A stretch of 64,000 nucleotides of DNA. Origin: Panonychus citri (Eukaryota; Arthropoda; Arachnida; Trombidiformes; Tetranychidae). Location: assembly GCF_014898815.1 (NCBI RefSeq), contig NW_026515540.1:496001-560000 (forward strand), read 5' to 3'. Below the pieces are notes generated by a model. That model saw only the letters and a program-made list of their open reading frames with translations. It made no database searches and was not told the origin of the DNA. This document shows positions 58,138 to 64,000 of this stretch, piece by piece (position 1 is the stretch's first letter; each line of letters opens with the position of its first letter). Made by a program: the position numbers and the translations under genes.

Positions 58138-59115
58138 GGTGATAATCAATTTACAATCAATTAATTAAAGGTGTACAGGTAAAGATGATCAACGCAAAGA
58201 AAATGATAAAAAGCCACAAACACTTTTTAATCTCTCAAACAATTGATCCAACACTTTAAATTGTTTACAGAGAGAAAGAGAGTAGAATAGCAATTGAGAT
58301 GAAGAAAACAATTAAAGGTAAATGATGTCGATGATTAGATGATTGTAGTAATTAATAAATTAAACATCTAAATCTCAACAACAGATGAGAGAGAGAGAGA
58401 AAAATAAATACACAAAAGGCTTTTTTCCTTGAGAGAGTCTAAAACTCAATCATCACAGGTAAACAAATGACTATTCAAATTGTAGAGTTGGTTACGAACC
58501 AAGATGAGAATATGCAATTGATGCAATTATGAAACACTAGATTAGGAAAGAAAATTAACTGGGAAGAAATTAAATCGACAACAATTTAGTTAAATATGAA
58601 AACACCAACGGTTGAAACTCTCAATTCATAACACAAATGAGATTGTCAATATAGTCTACAGATAGATGGCACTTTCTCACCTGGAAACAGATGAAGGTTA
58701 AATTGGAAATTAATTCTTAATTGTTTTCGTAACCATTGCAAAGATTGGAGTTAATTGCCGTTTATTGGAGACAATTGATGGTCAAATGTTTAAATGGTTT
58801 GTTCCATCGATGGGAAGATTTTGAACTATCTTTTAATCTCGTGTTAGTCTAACAATCTGCCGATTGATTGTTTGGTCAACTTGACAATTTGTTTTGTTTT
58901 GTTGAGATACAATTTTTAAAAAATATTGATAATTGTTGGAATTGGTTAATTTATTTAAAGCCAATTCACTCATCATTGTGAAGATATATTCAATACACAC
59001 AACGTACTTTCCATGTAAGTTAACAATATCTTCACGAGAAATATTTGGATTAGTCAAAAAGATAATTAATTCATAGAAAGTTGAATTGAAAATTTATTTT
59101 TTTGAACAATTTTCT
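58138..59115. other. intergenic DNA
   Basis: AT-rich, with a short GA run near 58387. No conserved coding region. The frame at 58833-59057 has no homology I can recognise. Confidence 0.5.
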
Positions 59116-59946
59116 CTATTTAAGAGGAATAAATCTTGAAGAGTGAGTAGCACCAATACCGGGTCTACCGTGTTTAACAGGCTTGTATGTAATTGAAAAC
59201 TCTCCAAGATAATGTCCAATCATTTCTGACTGTAAATAGAAGAGAGAAAGAAAAAGAAAGTCAAAATTAATAAAAATGTATAGAGATAAGGATTAACTTG
59301 ACGATGTTGATTAAAATCAGAAAATAAGACCGTCATTAGAGTTAACTTCTGGAGGAAACCGCGAATGGATCCGAAAGTTTTTCATCATAAAAATATATTG
59401 AATGGGTTACACAAAAACGTATCATGTAAGCCCATACAATAAGCTGAACAGGAAGACTTTAATACAGCAAAACTCACCTTAATTTCAACTTGATTGAATG
59501 TTTTACCATTGTAAATTCCTACAACACATCCAACCATCTCAGGTAAAATAAGCATGTCACGAAGATGAGTCTTGACTGTCTCTGGTTTTTCTAATTCACC
59601 ACAATTTTTCTTAGCTTTCCTTAGTTTCTTCAGGAGAGCCATTTGTTTCCTTTTGAGACCTCGATTCAATCTCCTTTTAGCTCTAGAATGGAAAAGTTCC
59701 TTAAGATCAGCCCTAAAAGAGAAAAAATTGACGGAAAACCAAGAAAGTAAAGAAAAACACAATTAGAACCAAATATTAAAAAAATTAAAATAAAATGGAC
59801 CAGAAAACGTGTAAAGAGAATAGAAAATTTTCACTTAATACTTACATGTCCATATCTAAAAGTTGATCTAAATCAACTCCTCGGTATGAATATTTTCGGA
59901 ACTGACGTTTCTTCTTTAAATCGGCGGCTGCTGAATCTTCTTCCAT
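59116..59946 (-). CDS. RPS15: 40S ribosomal protein S15 (uS19)
   Basis: Small-subunit head protein near the decoding site, needed for late 40S maturation and export. Exons on minus: 59946-59846, 59712-59478, 59229-59116, phases consistent, 149 residues (human 145). Conserved landmarks are KKRQFRKFSYRGVDLDQLLDM, HSRAKRRLNRGLKRKQMALL, RDMLILPEMVGCVVGIYNGK, FNQVEIKSEMIGHYLGEFSI, TYKPVKHGRPGIGATHSSRF and the C-terminal IPLK. The basic C-terminal tail is intact. The start codon fits family length. Confidence 0.98.
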
Positions 59947-60666
59947 GTTGATAAATTAATTAAATTAAATTGAAATTTAATCAAAGACACAAACAAAATT
60001 AAAACAATTGAACTGAAATTCTCAATCTCATTCACAAGAACCAACAACCAAAACTTCACTTCCGTTTCCTTAGCGATCCAATATTCTAAATGAGCTTCCA
60101 TCTGGTGTCAGAAATTGGACTCATCGTTTTCTCTCTTCAGAATAAATTGAATTCCTGTTAACCGCGTAATCATTTTGACAGTTAATTTAATTGTGTTCTG
60201 TTTAAATATTAACCTGATTCGAACCATTTTATCATCACAATCAATAATTCGCTTTCTTAAAATATACTCATCGTCTTCTTAATCTCTCTTTCTCTGTCTT
60301 TGTTGTTCTCTGTTGTTTCTGCTTAACCTTTTTTTCGGTAACTATGACACTACATATGAAAAGATTTCCATTTGTTATTGTTTATTGTTCATTGAGAAGA
60401 TTCTTGATTTTCTGTATAATTAATTGATATGATTGGGGAGAGACTCTAATTTCTCAATAATGTACCCATGGTTAAGAAAATATTGACTTGAAACTTTAAG
60501 AAATCCACCCAATAGCTTATTGATTTTCAAATTTTTCTTTCATTTTTTTTCAGATTGTGAATCATATTTATAATTTTCTCTTCTGAATGATTGATCAATT
60601 GGACTAATTTCTCGGTGGACTTGATACATTTAAAGGTCGCTATTGGTGCGGAATTTTACTCACTAG
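59947..60666. other. divergent intergenic region RPS15 / DHHC gene
   Basis: About 700 nt holding both promoters. T-rich and CT-rich patches near 60280-60330. No further gene. Confidence 0.5.
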
Positions 60667-61602
60667 ATGAAGATCAAAAGACAATCACGAAAACATGAAC
60701 ACTCTGGTAGACAATTATCTTTTTCATCGCCTCAAGCGATTCCAATTAAGGTAAAACATCAGAATTGGGATGGATTGGCTTTCATATTTTTCTTTGTCGC
60801 CGTAATTGGTTCATTTTTATTCGAGGTGCTAATTGTTGTCCCCAAAATCTACTCAAAAGATGCAAATTCAATCTCTCCAATAGTTCACAATACAATTGGT
60901 CTCTACATCTTACACAATATAATGGGTAATTTTATTCAAATTATTCGCCACCAAAGTACAATTCGAGGTCAACTGTTAATATCAAACAATAACAGTTCTT
61001 CATCAGTCAACAATCAACGCTACTGTTGGACATGCGAAACTTACACACCACCGAGATCGTATCATTGTCCCTCTTGTGATGTTTGTATTCTTAAACAAGA
61101 TCACCACTGTTCCTTTGCAAAATCGTGTATTGGCTTCAACAATTTTCGATATTTCATCTCATTATTGTTTCACATCGCAATTGGATCTTTTTATTGTACA
61201 ACATTGAACATGTTCTTCATCTGGGATCTTCTCGGTGGTTTCACACTTTACAATTTTCTCTCTCACACTTTCCCTTTTCTTTTTTGGCTCTTCGGTCGAC
61301 TTCATTGGTATTCGACAATTTGCTGTCTAATCTCAATCATCAACATCGCCGCTTGTCTATTTACCACTGGACTCATATTCTATCATTGTTCAACTATGAT
61401 CGTCGGACAAACTGTCCATGAACGAGCTAAATCGATCCAAATCTATGATCTCGGCTGTTGGAAATTGAATTGTGAACAATCATTTGGCTCCAATTGGAAA
61501 ATTGTTTTAATTTCTCCTCTTATTCCATCTAAATTACCAGGAAACGGGAAAGATTTTCCGACTCGACAAGATTATCACCTGAATTCGTCCAAAACCAAAT
61601 AA
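60667..61602 (+). CDS. DHHC palmitoyltransferase (ZDHHC24-like)
   Basis: Integral membrane S-acyltransferase attaching palmitate to cysteines. 311 residues, one exon. Two N-terminal helices (FIFFFVAVIGSFLFEVLIVV about 38-57; NTIGLYILHNIMGNFIQII) precede the cysteine-rich domain YCWTCETYTPPRSYHCPSCD VCILKQDHHCSF (about 119-150), which carries all zinc ligands and the DHHC catalytic cysteine, then SCIGFNNFRYF. Two helices follow (LLFHIAIGSFYCTTLNMFFI; STICCLISIINIAACLFTTG) and a TTxE-like QTVHERAK. Small size and topology resemble ZDHHC24, but subfamily assignment is uncertain. AATAAA at 61715. Confidence 0.92.
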   Translation: MKIKRQSRKHEHSGRQLSFSSPQAIPIKVKHQNWDGLAFIFFFVAVIGSFLFEVLIVVPKIYSKDANSISPIVHNTIGLYILHNIMGNFIQIIRHQSTIRGQLLISNNNSSSSVNNQRYCWTCETYTPPRSYHCPSCDVCILKQDHHCSFAKSCIGFNNFRYFISLLFHIAIGSFYCTTLNMFFIWDLLGGFTLYNFLSHTFPFLFWLFGRLHWYSTICCLISIINIAACLFTTGLIFYHCSTMIVGQTVHERAKSIQIYDLGCWKLNCEQSFGSNWKIVLISPLIPSKLPGNGKDFPTRQDYHLNSSKTK

Positions 61603-62145
61603 TCGTAAATTAACAAGTGTCTAGTAATTAATCTAAGTCCCAATCGTTTTAATGATTACAATTAATTTCAATTTCTCTCTCATTTTAAATTCTTTTAATA
61701 AGTAAACTTGTAAAAATAAATTTGACAAAATTTTGTTCTAATGACTTTAACTTGAAATTAATGGTTTGATAATTTTACAAAGTAACAAAAGTTTTTTTCT
61801 GCAATAATTATGAAAGTTTATCGATTGACGGGTAATTTTACATGGAATTACATGTAAATAATGAATTTGTATCACTTTTGAGCTATTCGAATAGCTTAAA
61901 AATTTGAATAAATATTTGATCCTTAGTGAAAATATATTTAGATACATTAACTTGACGAGGGAGTTGAAAAATGATAAATAAATATTAGTGAAATTGATTA
62001 ATGAATTGACTGAACTATCTGTCTAATGAAGTTGATGACAATTATCAGATGAATTGTAGGACTTTGAGTAGTTTGAATTGTGAACATTTGATGGACACGA
62101 TTAGAGTTTTTAATGTAGAGGTTGATTATTTCCAACTCGAATTGA
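61603..62145. other. convergent intergenic DNA
   Basis: AT-rich, with the DHHC poly(A) signal and the RAD21 3' UTR. No gene. Confidence 0.5.
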
Positions 62146-64000
62146 TTAATAAACGTAAGCTCCTCGGAAATTTGGTCCTTTGGATACGTGAATTTCTTCA
62201 TAAAATTTATGTTGCTCGAGGATAATTACTCGTTGTTTGTGTAGAGCAAGAAGTTGGAAAAATGTTGATGCAGCCTAATAATTAGAAATTAATGAAGAGT
62301 CACATTATTATTGATCATAAAGTTAAAATTAGAATAATAGACATTTTGAAACAAAATAGACTCACTTTTTTCCTATTATAATCTTGAGTTAATTGTGAAA
62401 ATGTAACGGGTTCGGATAATGTTTGGGATAATTGAGAAAGTAAACCATCATCAGGGGTTGGTTGAAACTCTGATGGAGTTTGACTTGCAAAAAGAAAATC
62501 ATCTTCTGGAATTGGATCGTTCATTTGAGTTCTTTCAAATTCTATGTCTGAATCACGATGTAAAACCTCTGGTTCGAAGACAGTTCCTCTTCGAGCTTGT
62601 TCTTGTGATAATCTTCGTCTTTTTCTACGTCGTTGACTTCCAGCTCTTTCTTGAGAAGGTCGAACCTCAGGATCATCTGGTTGTAGTTGACTTCGAACTG
62701 GAATAACTTCCTCTTCTTCTACAACTGGGGCAATTATTGGCTCTTCATCTGGCACCGGTGGTGGTGGAATGTCTTCCATTAGTAAATCATCGTCGAAATT
62801 GTTGTTTATTACATCAGGAATATCTTGAGATCTTCCTACGTTGAAATTAACGTCATCAATTATAGTAGATTCGTCATCTCGATCAACTATTTCAGTGATA
62901 ACTTTGAGATGTGATTGGTACAACTGAAAGAGTAAATTTAAGTTGAAAAAATGAGTTGATCGATTTTCAGAGCATGAAAATAAACAAATTTTACCTTTTT
63001 TTGAATCGATGAGAAACATTTTTCTGGAGCCTTGAGTAAGACAGAAGCTCTTAATGTTTTCTTAGCAATCATCAACCTCCTTGTTACTGGTGCCAATTCA
63101 ATTTCAGGTTGCTGAGCATCACGAATATTTGCTTTGATGATGTCCGATGCGATCTCATTAACTTCGTCGATGATTAATCTACAAACTTTTCTTCTTTTTG
63201 GGCGACGATATGATTCATCAAGTGGCTCCAAAATCAGCTCTTCTTCACGACCAACATTTCCAGATATTTCTGCCGCACTTGGTTGTCGAAGCTCTTCCAT
63301 TGATGGAACTGCACCAAGAGGATTAAGTCTCGGTGATCCCATAAGGTGGTCAACATTATCTGGAGGGGGAATATGATCCATGTTATCAACTACTTCATCA
63401 TTTTCCGGATTATGTTGAGCTGGTTGATCAAAAATATCAATCAATGGCACTTCTTCAGGAGGTCCATCTTAAAGTCAGAATAAAATTATTAGAATAAATA
63501 TAAATTGGAAAAGAACAAAGGGAATATAAGAATAGAAATCAAAGATCTTACCTGATACATCGACTGTTGAGTTACCAGTTGGTCTAACACCAGGAAGGTC
63601 GAAAATTGTAGTAGGATCTTGATCCAATCGTCCACCAAACCCATCGTCAAGAAATACATGATCATCAAAAAGAATTTCTTCAACATGAACTGATTCTCTA
63701 GAATCATTTCTCAGAACATCAAACTCAGCAAATTCATCACAGAGAATCTCAGCGGCTTCACCTTGTAACAATAATTGTCCCAAATTTGCCGACCTAAGAT
63801 CAGGAGCATCAACATTTTCCTGAGTCAAATTAAATTCCAAATGATCATCAATTGATATATTAACATCATTGATATTCTCTAATTGTTCTTCCATATCAAT
63901 TCCTTGAGCGGTAATAAATTGCGGGACACAGTAGGCATATTCCAATGCATCTACCAACAGGTAACTAACTTGCTTATTTAAAAGAAAACTAATACCATAA
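62146..64000 (-). CDS. RAD21: cohesin subunit RAD21 (kleisin), 5' end outside window
   Basis: Kleisin bridging SMC1 and SMC3, cleaved by separase. Exons on minus: (64000)-63552, 63467-62995, 62923-62366, 62274-62146, phases consistent, about 530 residues visible. The leftmost coding reaches the window end, reading YLLVDALEYAYCVPQFI, a diverged equivalent of the YLLADCNEAFVKIKMAF end of the kleisin N-domain. Then acidic disordered regions, RRPKRRKVCRLIIDEVNEI and LELAP-like IELAPVTRRLMIAKK (SA/STAG-binding segment), proline/acidic stretches with basic SQRRRKRRRLSQ, and the C-terminal winged helix AASTFFQLLALHKQR ... GPNF (SMC1-binding). The exon near the window edge (63940-64000) may contain a further splice site. 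A REC8-type paralogue is not excluded, but the middle segment favours RAD21. Confidence 0.87.

Noticed and set aside
1..64000. CRISPR arrays, bacterial operons, riboswitches or prophage
   Set aside because: No regularly spaced repeats or prokaryotic signals. Intron-containing animal genes dominate.

Overview
This is eukaryotic nuclear DNA that is AT-rich and compact. Genes have short GT..AG introns (about 50 to 360 nt), sit close together on both strands, and are separated by AT-rich spacers dense in CAATTG/TTAATTG-type words and CT/GA microsatellites. An extracellular Rebers-Riddiford (RR, chitin_bind_4) cuticle protein, a UDP-GlcNAc pyrophosphorylase and the gene structure point to an arthropod. 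A chelicerate mite, possibly a spider mite, fits best, but that is inference. All coordinates below come from reading splice sites and phases by hand.

Layout. 1-10.3 kb: an SR-protein kinase (SRPK) on the + strand, with a low-complexity upstream exon, a long first visible intron, and two tandem related versions of the exon that carries the ATP-binding loop. 10.4-23.3 kb: a duplicated accessory block. Two roughly 4-kb arms (about 11.45-15.46 and 19.29-23.32) form an inverted repeat. Each arm carries a lineage-specific gene of about 310 codons with a signal peptide, a delta-9 acyl-CoA desaturase and a small basic secreted protein. The 3.8-kb spacer between the arms holds glucosidase II alpha (GANAB). 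A degenerate third copy of the secreted gene, fused to the tail of the 310-codon gene and followed by a desaturase scrap, lies between SRPK and the left arm. 23.9-28.1 kb: an FLVCR-like transporter and UAP1. 31.7-33.6 kb: a patch with a decayed 310-family fragment, an inverted partial copy of the UAP1 3' end, and a third intact 310-family gene. 33.8-41.5 kb: a C6orf136-like gene, a lysosomal phospholipase (PLA2G15/LCAT family), COX15 (with an apparent 1-nt frameshift) and TAF9. 41.5-44.6 kb: repeat-like DNA with hairpins, one unrecognised ORF and tRNA-Ser(GCT). 44.9-48.7 kb: COG4 and TAF7. 51.8-53.2 kb: the cuticle protein. 54.6-58.1 kb: WDTC1/DCAF9-like. 59.1-61.6 kb: ribosomal protein S15 and a DHHC palmitoyltransferase. 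62.1-64 kb: the C-terminal part of cohesin RAD21, cut by the window edge.

The conserved genes are unrelated housekeeping functions (splicing kinase, ER glycan trimming, UDP-GlcNAc supply, heme A synthesis, Golgi tethering, TFIID, translation, cohesin). The distinctive biology lies in the recently duplicated, mosaic block at 10-23 kb and its satellites at 31.7-33.6 kb, and in the duplicated SRPK kinase exon.
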